Shown: positions 37,526 through 44,925 of the stretch, piece by piece
How the letters are laid out: every line of letters starts with the position of its first letter
Position numbering within the stretch: position 1 is the first letter of the stretch
DNA from: VRUE01 sp963729995
Lineage (GTDB): Bacteria; Actinomycetota; Thermoleophilia; Solirubrobacterales; 70-9
Reading direction: 5' to 3'
DNA: 64,000 nucleotides
Assembly (NCBI GenBank): GCA_963729995.1
Contig: CAVSPF010000003.1
Coordinates: forward strand, 1,116,001-1,180,000
The notes under the pieces: model-generated
Told to the model about the DNA's origin: nothing
The model's database searches: none
What the model saw: the letters and a program-made list of their open reading frames with translations, nothing else
Made by a program: the position numbers and the translations under genes

Positions 37526-38092
37526 GTGACAGTCAAAACAGAAGTCAGCAGATTTCATATCCACGACGAGTTGACGGCTCCTGAGGAGAGCGCTCCCCTG
37601 CTCAAAAGCATTCAGGCGGCCGGCGGCGCCGTGACCAAGTTCGTCGGCGTCCTCGCCGGCGCGCCGGCTGTGCTCCGCGCCTACACGCGGATGCGCTCCG
37701 AGCTGCGCAGCGGCGTCCTGCCGCGACCGACTCGCGAGCGCATCGCTCTGGCGGTCGCCGAGCACCGCGACGACACTTACAGCATCGCCCAGCACGCGAA
37801 GTCGGCGCGCCGTGTGGGCCTTGGCCTGGACGAGGTCTCCCGGGCCCGCAGCTTCACGTCGGCGGACCCCAAGGAGGCGGCGCTGCTCAGGTTCCTGCAG
37901 GCCACCCTCGAGGGTGACGGATATCCCCCCCATCACCTCCACGAGGAAGCTCGTGAGATCGGCTGGACCGACGAGGAGATCCTCGAGGCGGTGGCCCACC
38001 TGGCCCTGAACGAGTTCCAGAGCCTGATTGCCAGCGCGGCGGCCCTGCCGAAAGACCAGGCGACGCCGACCGTGCTCCCCTCGGCCGCGTAA
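37526..38092 (+). CDS. AhpD/carboxymuconolactone decarboxylase-fold protein without catalytic cysteines
   Basis: A 188-residue all-helical protein of the AhpD-like/CMD superfamily. The core ERIALAVAEHRDDTYSIAQHAKSARRVGL aligns with the family motif C-x-Y-C-x3-H, but both cysteines are replaced (D83 and S86) while Y85 and H90 remain. Peroxidase/thiol chemistry by the usual route is therefore unlikely; a binding or different catalytic role is more plausible. GTG 37526 follows GGAAGCGGGAAGC. The gene ends in a strong hairpin before a convergent gene. Confidence 0.75.
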   Translation: MTVKTEVSRFHIHDELTAPEESAPLLKSIQAAGGAVTKFVGVLAGAPAVLRAYTRMRSELRSGVLPRPTRERIALAVAEHRDDTYSIAQHAKSARRVGLGLDEVSRARSFTSADPKEAALLRFLQATLEGDGYPPHHLHEEAREIGWTDEEILEAVAHLALNEFQSLIASAAALPKDQATPTVLPSAA

Positions 38093-38119
38093 GGGGGGTT
38101 GGCGCCCGCCCAACCCCCC
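38093..38119. terminator. Hairpin terminator between convergent genes
   Basis: GGGGGGTTGG and CCAACCCCCC form a perfect 10-bp stem with a 7-nt loop directly after the stop of the AhpD-like gene. It probably ends transcription from both sides (the convergent gene ends at 38136). There is no T-run. Confidence 0.6.
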
Positions 38120-38135
38120 TCCACTCCGGGGGCGG

Positions 38136-38864
38136 TCAGTCCTCCAGCACGGTAGCTGTGTAGAGGAGGCGAGCCGTGCGGTAGTTGCAGCCGTATGTGG
38201 CCCGCGAGCTCACCTTTTGCTGCGGTTCGCCCTGGCGAACGTCGTTCGTATTGATGCATTTGCCCGGCAGGCGGCTGGCTCGCCAGCTGTCGCCGGACGA
38301 GAGCCCCTGGGCGAAGGCCGGTGCCCAGGTCGGGATGGTGAGCGCGACTATGTCGCCCTGTTCGACTTGCAGCGAAGCGCCGAATTTGACCGTCTGTCCG
38401 AGGTAGGGGCTGAGCACGTGGATCGCGCTCTTGCCGCGCAGTTCGTAGCGGGGCGGGTTGGTCCCGGAGATGCGGCGCAAGATCGCCAGCCCGGCCTCGG
38501 GCGGTATCCCAAAGAAGCCGTTGAAGAACGAGCGCTGGCTATTCGTGGGCTGCGCCAGGGTCAAGCTCCAGGCCGTTACCTTGCCGCTCCGCTTGACCCT
38601 GAAGGGCAGCGTCGACTGGCTGGTGCTGACCTGGAACCCGGTGACGTTGCCGACGGCCTGGCAGGGCTGGCCCGGGCAGGACGGATTGGGCATGACCGAC
38701 GTCCCACCAAGCACGACGGTGGTGCTGGAGCTGGTCGTCGCGCCGGCGCTGGCAGCCAGCGCGGTCAGGATCGAGAGGCAGCTGACAAGCGCCATCGCCA
38801 GCGTGAGCCGGTCCCGCCGCCCACGCAGGTGCGCGACAACAGCTCTCCGCGAAGACCTCAACAT
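38136..38864 (-). CDS. Secreted protein of unknown function
   Basis: A 242-residue protein with a long N-terminal region ending in a hydrophobic signal (LTLAMALVSCLSILTALAAS, then AGATTSS). The mature part is beta-rich, with PNPSCPGQPCQAVGNVTGFQ near its start and pairs of cysteines (SCPGQPC; CINTNDVRQ...YGCNYRTA). The two cysteine pairs suggest disulfides outside the membrane. I do not recognise the family. It lies between the AhpD-like and RlpA-like genes and probably has its own promoter upstream of 38864. Confidence 0.7.
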   Translation of the reverse strand: MLRSSRRAVVAHLRGRRDRLTLAMALVSCLSILTALAASAGATTSSSTTVVLGGTSVMPNPSCPGQPCQAVGNVTGFQVSTSQSTLPFRVKRSGKVTAWSLTLAQPTNSQRSFFNGFFGIPPEAGLAILRRISGTNPPRYELRGKSAIHVLSPYLGQTVKFGASLQVEQGDIVALTIPTWAPAFAQGLSSGDSWRASRLPGKCINTNDVRQGEPQQKVSSRATYGCNYRTARLLYTATVLED

Positions 38865-38940
38865 GCGACTGCTCCTCTCGTAGAAGATCCTGCTCGCCCG
38901 CGGAAGGGTAACCGCAGGGGCGGCGATCCTCTCGCCGCGC

Positions 38941-39438
38941 CTACCTCAGAGCGACCGCGTAACGGATCTGGTTGGAGCCTTCGAAGCCAAGGGCCTGGCG
39001 AGCGCCGTTGGTCAGGTCGAAGGCGTTGCCGCGGGTGTAGGGACCGCGATCGATCACCGCGGCGACTATGAGGCGGCCTCGATACTCAAGCTTGACCGGG
39101 GTGCCGCAGGGAAGGCTCCGGTGGGCGACGCCGATCGTGCCCGGCTGCAGGACCTGCCCGCAGGCCGTACGCCTCCCATAGAAGCCCGGGCCATACCAGG
39201 TCGCGCCTGCCGAGCGCATCTGGCCGAAGGAAAGGCCACCTTCCACCGGCGCATAGCTGGACGCGGCCGGCGAGGCGCCACCGGTCGCCGCCTGCGCCGG
39301 GGCGCCGGCCACCGCGATGGTCGCGCCGATCAGCAGCAGCGCCGCCCAGCCCAGGCGCGACCGCGAGCGCTCACCCCTGGTGGCGTGCCCCCGTCGTGAC
39401 TGATCTTTCCGCGCAAGGCGGTTCCTGCCGGTCTTCAT
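38941..39438 (-). CDS. RlpA-like septal-ring/cell-wall protein (double-psi beta-barrel)
   Basis: A 165-residue secreted protein: basic N-terminus, signal (LGWAALLLIGATIAVAGAPA), a short linker and a C-terminal DPBB domain (about 78-165) with ATWYGPGFYGRRTACGQ, VIDRGPYTRGNAFDLTNGAR and the terminal YAVAL. RlpA proteins act on or bind peptidoglycan strands at division sites; the DRGPY aspartate corresponds to the lytic residue. ATG 39438 has AGGAAAGAG just upstream. It is preceded by a c-di-AMP riboswitch, so its expression should depend on c-di-AMP, as known for cell-wall genes in Actinobacteria. Confidence 0.85.
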   Translation of the reverse strand: MKTGRNRLARKDQSRRGHATRGERSRSRLGWAALLLIGATIAVAGAPAQAATGGASPAASSYAPVEGGLSFGQMRSAGATWYGPGFYGRRTACGQVLQPGTIGVAHRSLPCGTPVKLEYRGRLIVAAVIDRGPYTRGNAFDLTNGARQALGFEGSNQIRYAVALR

Positions 39439-39448
39439 TCTCTTTCCT

Positions 39449-39595
39449 GACGCTTACGGGGTTAGCTGACGGGCTCGCGCTGAAAGAGCTGCGCTACGCG
39501 GCAGAAGCCGGCGATTCGCCCCAACTAATGGGTCCCCCGCTCCCCGCGATATGTAGGCGGGGACTCAGCGGAAGTCGAGCGGCACATTAGCAAAA
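39449..39595 (-). promoter_or_regulatory. ydaO-type c-di-AMP riboswitch
   Basis: Read on the minus strand, the segment has the conserved words of the ydaO-yuaA aptamer in order: a first GC-rich stem followed by GGGGAGCGGGGGACCCA, then GGGGCGAATC, and at the 3' end GAGCCCGTCAGCTAACC followed by CCGTAAGCG. It ends about 10 nt before the rlpA-like start codon. In the known class, c-di-AMP binding turns expression off. The outer boundaries are approximate. Confidence 0.85.
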
Positions 39596-39620
39596 GCTAA
39601 GACGGAATTCGTGCAGGCAT

Positions 39621-39649
39621 GGAAAGGGCCCCCTTGCGAGGGCCCTTCC
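39621..39649 (-). terminator. Hairpin downstream of RNase P RNA
   Basis: On the minus strand GGAAGGGCCC and GGGCCCTTTCC form a stem around an 8-nt loop, just after the end of the RNase P RNA. A run of only three T follows, so it is a plausible terminator but not a strong one. Confidence 0.6.
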
Positions 39650-39651
39650 GT

Positions 39652-40022
39652 TAGCGAGCCTGTAAGCCGGATCCTGTCGTGAGCGACTATCTATCTCGCC
39701 GGGGCTTGCACCCCAGCGGAGCCGCCTGTGGCGGCCCTGCGGCCTACCTGGACCTCGCCGGGCAGGGTCGACGGTCCTGTTTGGCCTTGCACCGGGCGGG
39801 GTTTACCTGGCCGCCGCGTCACCGCGACGCCGGTGCGCTCTTACCGCACCATTTCACCTTTGCCTGTACGCGACTCACGTGTGGCCGCGCCATCGGCCGT
39901 GTCTTTTCTGTGGCACTTTCCCGCGGGTTTCCCCGGGTGGGTGTTACCCACCGCCCTCGCCCTTTGGTGTCCGGACTTTCCTCGAGGGGTTTTCTCTCCC
40001 CCCGCAGTCACTCAGCTCGCCT
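39652..40022 (-). ncRNA. rnpB: RNase P RNA, bacterial type A
   Basis: The catalytic RNA that removes 5' leaders from pre-tRNAs. On the minus strand the universally conserved blocks are present: GAGGAAAGTCCGGAC near the 5' end, ACAGAA in the middle, GGTAAGAGCGCACCG, AGATAGATAGTCG, and ACAGGATCCGGCTTACAG near the 3' end. P1 is formed by GGCGAGC (5') and GCTCGC (3'), which sets the ends to about 40022 and 39652. The length, about 370 nt, is usual. A 14-bp inverted repeat straddles its 5' end (40002-40051). Confidence 0.95.
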
Positions 40023-40051
40023 AGCGAATGGTAGACCCTGAGTGACTGCGG
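40002..40051. repeat. 14-bp perfect inverted repeat across the lexA 3' end and rnpB 5' end
   Basis: CCGCAGTCACTCAG (40002-40015) and CTGAGTGACTGCGG (40038-40051) are perfectly complementary with a 22-nt spacer. The right arm begins directly after the lexA stop; the left arm is inside RNase P RNA. As RNA, a lexA read-through transcript would form this hairpin and could hide or define the rnpB 5' end. Confidence 0.6.
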
Positions 40052-40663
40052 CTATACCTTGCGGACCAGGCCGATTACGCGACCTAGCACTGTCGCCTCG
40101 GTGGTCCGGATCGGCTCCATCGCATCGTTCTCGGGCTGCAGGCGAATGTGGTCGGCCTCACGGTAGAAGCGCTTCACGGTGGCCTCGTCGCCGATCAGGG
40201 CAACGACGATCTCGGCGTCGCTCGCCTCGTCGGCGGGCCGGACGACCACGTAATCGTCCTCGAAGATGCCTGCATCCTTCATGCTTTCGCCGCGAACGCG
40301 GAGGACGTAATCGCCCTCCTCCCCCCCGATCACGTCGGGGATCTCGATGTACTCCTCGATGTTCTCCTCAGCGAGAACCGGCTCCCCGGCCGCAACCTGT
40401 CCCACCAGCGGCAGCCCCCGGCCGGGCAGGATCGTCCTCTTGGCGCGATCGAAGAGCAGCTCGATCGCCCGCGGCTTGGAGGGGTCGCGACGCAGCAACC
40501 CGATCCTCTCGAGGTTGGCGAGGTGGGCGTGCACGGTCGAGGAGGAATGCAGCCCAACCGCTTTGCCTATCTCCCTCACCGTCGGCGGGTAGCCCGTCTT
40601 CGCCGCATAGCGGCGAATGAAGTCGAAGATCTCCTTCTGTCTCTTGGTCAGATCCAGGTCCAC
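40052..40663 (-). CDS. lexA: LexA repressor, SOS response
   Basis: A 203-residue transcriptional repressor that cleaves itself when activated by RecA. The N-terminal winged helix runs to about residue 70 (TKRQKEIFDFIRRYAAKTGY; GYPPTVREIGKAVGL). The cleavage bond is A92-G93 (VAAGEP). The catalytic dyad is S127 (GESMKDAGI) and K164 (ATVKRFY). GTG 40663 is chosen for its GAGGAGGA ribosome-binding site; an in-frame ATG at 40702 would start upstream of that site. An SOS box lies 46 bp upstream, giving autoregulation. Confidence 0.96.
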   Translation of the reverse strand: MDLDLTKRQKEIFDFIRRYAAKTGYPPTVREIGKAVGLHSSSTVHAHLANLERIGLLRRDPSKPRAIELLFDRAKRTILPGRGLPLVGQVAAGEPVLAEENIEEYIEIPDVIGGEEGDYVLRVRGESMKDAGIFEDDYVVVRPADEASDAEIVVALIGDEATVKRFYREADHIRLQPENDAMEPIRTTEATVLGRVIGLVRKV

Positions 40664-40708
40664 CGAGCGATCCTCCTCAGCGCCGGCAACGGCGCGCCTC
40701 AAGTCGTT

Positions 40709-40722
40709 CGAACACCTGTTCG
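40709..40722. promoter_or_regulatory. SOS box upstream of lexA
   Basis: CGAACACCTGTTCG matches the Gram-positive LexA consensus CGAAC-N4-GTTCG exactly and lies 46 bp upstream of the lexA GTG. It is the expected autoregulatory operator. No second exact match was noticed in the window. Confidence 0.85.
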
Positions 40723-40847
40723 CAGGCTAGCGGCTACCCCGGACGCTTTCAAGCCAAGCAGTCAGACGGCAACCAAACCGCCAGCCCGCCGCGCCCCGGA
40801 CCACCGCGCGGCACCAGGAATCAAACATCTACAATCGGCCGCCTCAC

Positions 40848-40933
40848 GCGGCTGTGGCGGAACTGGTAGACGCGCAAGGTTGAGGGCCTTGTGTCCCTAA
40901 CGGGACGTGATGGTTCGACTCCATTCAGCCGCA
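40848..40933 (+). tRNA. tRNA-Leu (anticodon GAG)
   Basis: An 86-nt class II tRNA. The acceptor stem GCGGCTG/CAGCCGC has discriminator A. The anticodon stem CAAGG/CCTTG encloses TTGAGGG, giving anticodon GAG for CUC codons. The long variable arm GTCCCTAACGGGAC and the TTCGACT T-loop are present. There is no encoded CCA. A strong terminator follows. Confidence 0.95.
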
Positions 40934-40936
40934 TCG

Positions 40937-40963
40937 AAAACCCCCTGGAAGTCAGGGGGTTTT
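40937..40963 (+). terminator. Rho-independent terminator after tRNA-Leu
   Basis: AAAACCCCCTG and CAGGGGGTTTT form a perfect 11-bp stem around GAAGT, ending in a T-run on the plus strand and, by symmetry, on the minus strand. It probably serves both the tRNA and the convergent membrane-protein gene ending at 40979. Confidence 0.85.
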
Positions 40964-40978
40964 CGCACTCGCCAGAAG

Positions 40979-41680
40979 TCAGGCGAGGATGTTGACGGCT
41001 CGCGCTGCGACGAGCAGCACCGTCAGCAGTGAGACCATGGCCTGCACCAGCATCAGCATCTTCGCCATCCCACTCAGCGGCATCGCATCTGTCGGGCTGA
41101 ACGCACTGGCATTGGTGAAGGCCAAGTAGAGGTAGTCCACGAATCCAGGTTTCCAATCGGGTCCAAGCACCTGCGGCTCGGTCATCTGCGGAAAGAGGAA
41201 GTCCGGCGATCTGCGCTTCTCCGGATGCTCTCGCTCTCCCGGCCCGCCCCCGTCCATCTCCCAATACCACAGCGCGAAGATCAGGATGTTGGTCAGCCAG
41301 ATCGCAAGCGCGCCCAGGAGCAGATCGCGGCCGCTGGTCCTCGTCCCGTTCAGCAGCCTATCCACCAGCAGGCCAAGCGACACGGCATTGGCTGCGCTGA
41401 CGACGGCGATGAGGCCGACTGCGGACGCGCGCCTGAGCCGCGTCTCGTCGCGGTGGCGACGCGGCGTCGTAATGGCCAGGCCAAGCAGCAGGACAGCCTC
41501 GAGCCCCGGGACCAGAAGCTTCGGGCCGGCGACCACGTCGGCGGGCATGATCAGCTGGAGGCCGATCGCCGCCAGCACGACCAGCTGAGCCGGCCAGTAG
41601 GGGGCCGCGTGGCTCAGCAGGTCGACCTCGTGCTCGACCGCGCCCTTCCCGCGCCCCAGCACCCCCTTGGGCTCATTCAT
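40979..41680 (-). CDS. Integral membrane protein with ion-channel-like C-terminus
   Basis: A 233-residue protein with about five or six membrane segments. The last third, GFVDYLYLAFTNASAFSPTD followed by a long hydrophobic helix, resembles the pore region of two-helix ion-channel domains, but a K+ filter (TVGYG) is absent. The middle loop is charged (REHPEKRRSPDF). I do not recognise the exact family. It is the last gene of a reverse operon with DedA, a GT2 and a GT-C protein; the DedA stop is 12 bp upstream. Confidence 0.7.
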   Translation of the reverse strand: MNEPKGVLGRGKGAVEHEVDLLSHAAPYWPAQLVVLAAIGLQLIMPADVVAGPKLLVPGLEAVLLLGLAITTPRRHRDETRLRRASAVGLIAVVSAANAVSLGLLVDRLLNGTRTSGRDLLLGALAIWLTNILIFALWYWEMDGGGPGEREHPEKRRSPDFLFPQMTEPQVLGPDWKPGFVDYLYLAFTNASAFSPTDAMPLSGMAKMLMLVQAMVSLLTVLLVAARAVNILA

Positions 41681-41691
41681 CGATCACGAAG

Positions 41692-42327
41692 TTAACTTGA
41701 AGACCCACCGCTTGGGAAGTACCGGCGCCGAAGGGCGAATATCGCCACCGCCAATAGGGCAGACCCGACGACAATCGCGCCAACGAGACCGAGGTCGGCA
41801 AACAGGTCGGTGATGGTCCGTCCAGTGAGATAGGCACCGAGGCCGTAGAGAACCGCCCAAAGCGCGGCGGAGACCGCATTGACCAGCAGGTACCTGGCCG
41901 CCCTCGTCCGGGCGATGCCGGCGGCCCAGGAGGGGGTCAAGACGACCGCGGCGGTTCCGAAGCGCTCATACAGCCGCTCGCTGCGCCGCAGGGCGCGGCG
42001 CCTCGCCCTCAGGAATGGGCCAGGAGAGGTGATCAGGGCGCGTCCAGCCTTCAGGCCGATCAACCAGCCGGCGATGCCCCCGGCGGTGGCGCCCACCCAC
42101 GCGTATGCGAGGACTGGGCCGAGGTTGAGCCGGTTGTGGGCCGCGAGGATCCCCGCCGCGACCAGGACGGCCTCACCGGGACCGGGAAGACCGATCCAGC
42201 TGGCTGCAGAGGCAATGAGCACCCCGGCATAGTCGGCCGGCGGTCCGTGGACGTGCTTGTTCTGAAGGTGGATGGCGGCTGGAACGATCGCCATGGCGAA
42301 GCTGGTTCCAGCCAGACGAAGGCGCAC
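41692..42327 (-). CDS. DedA family membrane protein
   Basis: A 211-residue membrane protein. The DedA features are GLPGPGEAVLVAAGILAAH (re-entrant loop region), GATAGGIAGWLIGLKAG and a later PSWAAGIARTRAARYL. Members are linked to lipid-carrier (undecaprenyl phosphate) or phospholipid flipping and proton balance. Its place beside a dolichol-phosphate-mannose-synthase-like GT2 and a GT-C protein fits a role in lipid-linked sugar metabolism. The start is GTG 42327, 6 bp after the GT2 stop. Confidence 0.82.
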   Translation of the reverse strand: MRLRLAGTSFAMAIVPAAIHLQNKHVHGPPADYAGVLIASAASWIGLPGPGEAVLVAAGILAAHNRLNLGPVLAYAWVGATAGGIAGWLIGLKAGRALITSPGPFLRARRRALRRSERLYERFGTAAVVLTPSWAAGIARTRAARYLLVNAVSAALWAVLYGLGAYLTGRTITDLFADLGLVGAIVVGSALLAVAIFALRRRYFPSGGSSS

Positions 42328-42333
42328 GGCCGT

Positions 42334-43059
42334 TCAGCCAGTCGCCGGCATGAGTCGACAGCGCACGAGCGTCCGCACGACACGCAGGCCGTCACGGGCC
42401 GTGAGCTTCTTGCCCTCCTCGGTGCGGCGCGCCCGGTAGGAGATCGGCACCTCGTAGATGCGGTGGCCACGCTGCAGGACGCGGGCGACGATCTCCGGCT
42501 CGATGTCGAAGCCGCGGCTCCGCAGCCGCAGGCTGCGGAGCAGCTCGGTGCGAAGCACCTTGTGGCAGGTCATGATGTCGGTCAGGTAGACGTTGAACAG
42601 CACGTTGGCGCACATGGTCACCCCGCGGTTGCCCATCACGTAGAGCAGGGAGTGACTCGTGTGGCCTTCGAAGGCGCGCACGCCGAGCACGACACTCGTC
42701 TCGCCCTCCAGCAGCGGCGGCAGCAGCCTGGCGAGATCGGTGGCACGGTACTCGAGGTCGGCGTCGAAGATCGCGGCCAGCTCGCCCTGCGCGTGTTCCA
42801 GGGCCGTGCGCACGGCCGCGCCCTTGCCTCGGTTCTTCGGGTGGCGGTGCACCGAGACCCCCGCGGGCCAGTCGCCAGAGGCGAGGATCCTCTCGGTGCC
42901 GTCGGTGGAGCCGTCATCCACCACCACCAGCTCGTGCGAGATCGGCAGCGAGGCCTCCATCACCTCCGCGATAGCCCGCTCTACGGTCGCTCGCTCGTTG
43001 TACACGGGCATGAGGATCGAAAGCGTCGGCACGGCGGCCGCCAGTATGTCAGCGGGCAC
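42334..43059 (-). CDS. Family 2 glycosyltransferase, polyprenyl-phosphate-sugar-synthase-like
   Basis: A 241-residue GT2 enzyme without the C-terminal membrane domain. TLSILMPVYNERATVERAI opens the domain, VVDDGSTDGTERIL binds the nucleotide, and AIFDADLEYRATDLARLL is the DxD. CHKVLRTELLRSLRLRSRGF is typical of enzymes that load a sugar onto polyprenyl phosphate. The product probably feeds the GT-C transferase encoded upstream. GTG 43059 is the likely start. Confidence 0.88.
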   Translation of the reverse strand: MPADILAAAVPTLSILMPVYNERATVERAIAEVMEASLPISHELVVVDDGSTDGTERILASGDWPAGVSVHRHPKNRGKGAAVRTALEHAQGELAAIFDADLEYRATDLARLLPPLLEGETSVVLGVRAFEGHTSHSLLYVMGNRGVTMCANVLFNVYLTDIMTCHKVLRTELLRSLRLRSRGFDIEPEIVARVLQRGHRIYEVPISYRARRTEEGKKLTARDGLRVVRTLVRCRLMPATG

Positions 43060-43096
43060 GCTTTGGGACCTATCCCGGCAGGGGCACGCCCGGTCC

Positions 43097-44440
43097 TCAG
43101 CGATGCCGCGCGTGTCTCTGGTGGTCGAAGGCGACGCCGTAGTCTCCGCCTGGCGCTCCGCCGCGGGCGTGTATGTAGGTGAGGTACTGCACCGACAGCG
43201 CCGCCTGCGCCACCACGAGCACAGTCAGCAGGCGCCGGCCCAGGCTCGGCCGCAGCAGCGCGGCCACGGCGACGGTGAGGAACGGCAGCACGAAGGCGAC
43301 GATCAGGTAGTGGCGGTAGACCAGGACGCCGCTCGCGGTGATCAGGATCCCGTAACCCCACACGGACGCCCGGAGCGCGAGCCCCGTGTTCGATGGCCTG
43401 CCCCCGATCGGCCGTTTCGGCCGCCGGCGCCGCGGCCAGACGGTGAGCGCGAACGCCTCGACGCCGATCGTCACACCGACGACGAGGATCACGGCGAAGG
43501 TGATCGCGCAGAGATACAGCGACGTCCCGTCGACCGTGGGCCACGCGAGCAGCTTCCAGGAGTCGCTCCCGAAGGACGTGAAGAGGTTGAGCCCCAGCGG
43601 ATAGGAGATCCAGAACGCCCAGAACCGCGGCTGGATCGTGTTCGCCAGGCTGCGCATCGGAGCGCCTTCGTGCGAGAGCACGTGCACCACCCACGGGACG
43701 AGCGTCAGCGCGCCCAGCAGCGAACCGGCAAACCACCAGCGCCAGCGGGCGCTGCCGCGGTCAAACAGCGCCGTCCAGGCGGCGAAGCCGCCCGCAAAGA
43801 AGAAGCCGCTCATGTGGATCTGCCCCAGCCAGGCGCCGAGAACGCCCCATGCGAACGCGCCTCCGCGATGACCCCGGCGCCACCAGCCGAACAGCATCGC
43901 GATGACGAACGGCGGCAGCACCGACTGGATCCAGAGCTTGCGGCTGAACAGCACCGCGAGCGGGCTCACGGCAACCAGCGCGGTGCCCCACAGCCACGGC
44001 TCCCGCTGGCGGGGGGGCACCACCCTCAGCGCGAAGACCGCAAGCGCCAGGAGCGCGATGACGTTGAGCACCATCACCCCGCGCACGAGCTGGACCGGGC
44101 TGTCCAGCCCGAATCCCTTCGCCATCAGCGAGAAGACCCAGATCCCCATCCCGGGATTGCTCGTCCCCACACCCGACGTCTGCCCCACCAGCGGAAACGG
44201 ATCCGAGCCGGTTGCGTGGCGGAACAGGAACAGCTCGTCGGCCTTGTACTCCATGTCGCTGGGCCAGACGAGGCGCAGAATCGCTCCGAGCAGCAACGCG
44301 GCACCGAGGGCAAGCATCGCTCGCCGGTGCACGAGTCGGCTGATCAACGCGCTGTTCCCTGCTCCACGCCGGCAACCTAGCAACGGGTGGCTCCGCGCGG
44401 GATGAGCCGACTGGCCTTGCCGAGCCTTCGGCAACCTCAC
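43097..44440 (-). CDS. GT-C type membrane glycosyltransferase (GT39-like)
   Basis: A protein of up to 447 residues with about ten membrane segments. The acidic residues in the first periplasmic loop (YKADELFLFRHA; KADE is the GT-C D/E catalytic region) suggest a lipid-phosphate-sugar-dependent transferase that glycosylates proteins or glycans outside the membrane. It lies first in a reverse operon with the GT2 that could supply its lipid-linked donor. The exact start is uncertain: 44440, a GTG at 44332 or an ATG at 44317; the later ones remove a low-complexity basic N-terminus. Confidence 0.78.
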   Translation of the reverse strand: MRLPKARQGQSAHPARSHPLLGCRRGAGNSALISRLVHRRAMLALGAALLLGAILRLVWPSDMEYKADELFLFRHATGSDPFPLVGQTSGVGTSNPGMGIWVFSLMAKGFGLDSPVQLVRGVMVLNVIALLALAVFALRVVPPRQREPWLWGTALVAVSPLAVLFSRKLWIQSVLPPFVIAMLFGWWRRGHRGGAFAWGVLGAWLGQIHMSGFFFAGGFAAWTALFDRGSARWRWWFAGSLLGALTLVPWVVHVLSHEGAPMRSLANTIQPRFWAFWISYPLGLNLFTSFGSDSWKLLAWPTVDGTSLYLCAITFAVILVVGVTIGVEAFALTVWPRRRRPKRPIGGRPSNTGLALRASVWGYGILITASGVLVYRHYLIVAFVLPFLTVAVAALLRPSLGRRLLTVLVVAQAALSVQYLTYIHARGGAPGGDYGVAFDHQRHARHR

Positions 44441-44454
44441 TCGTCCAAACGGAG

Positions 44455-44487
44455 CCCGGCCGGGGGCACGAAGATCCCGCGGCCGGG
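44455..44487 (-). terminator. Hairpin downstream of a small secreted-protein gene
   Basis: CCCGGCCG and CGGCCGGG form a perfect 8-bp stem extended inside by GGG/CCC. It lies about 40 bp after the stop of the minus-strand gene ending at 44526. It is a plausible terminator without a T-run. Confidence 0.5.
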
Positions 44488-44525
44488 CGCGCGTTCAACA
44501 GGCGTCTAAATTGGCAACTGCCGGC

Positions 44526-44762
44526 TCAGACCCTCTCGTTGCAATCGTGCTTTTTCAGGAGCTTGTTCTCCTGATTGGCTTGCTTGGCGGTGGCGTGCTT
44601 GTGCGCCTTTTTCCACTGGGTAACTTGCATCGTGCACTGCTTGTGGGTCCAGTGCTCATGGTGTCCTTTGCTTCCACTCGCCGCAACGGGAGCCGCTGCT
44701 CCACTGATCGCGAGCGCGGCGGTGACCGCGAACAACGCGCTCTTGCGCAATAAACCGGACAT
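44526..44762 (-). CDS. Small secreted protein, Lys/His-rich
   Basis: A 78-residue protein with a signal peptide (LLRKSALFAVTAALAISGAA, cleaved near APVAASG). The mature part of about 50 residues is rich in Lys, His and Gln (HWTHKQCTMQVTQWKKAHKH) with two cysteines (CTM... and HDCNERV) that could form one disulfide. ATG 44762 has GGAGG 7 nt upstream. I do not recognise the family; metal or anion binding is only a guess from composition. Confidence 0.7.
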   Translation of the reverse strand: MSGLLRKSALFAVTAALAISGAAAPVAASGSKGHHEHWTHKQCTMQVTQWKKAHKHATAKQANQENKLLKKHDCNERV

Positions 44763-44925
44763 TGGGAACCTCCTGATCGGGGATCCGATAGGGGCTGACT
44801 CTAGCCCTCCCAAAGTTCCGAAAATTCCGTAGTGCTCCGCATACAAGTTGCGCGCTTTCCACACACGGTGCACCCAGGTCCCCGCTTGTGCGGATGGAGG
44901 CGCTTGGCGAGCTGCTGCCGCTGCC

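Noticed and set aside
39679..40041. Open frames inside 39,652-40,022
   Set aside because: The segment has all conserved blocks of RNase P RNA on the minus strand, so protein coding is not credible.
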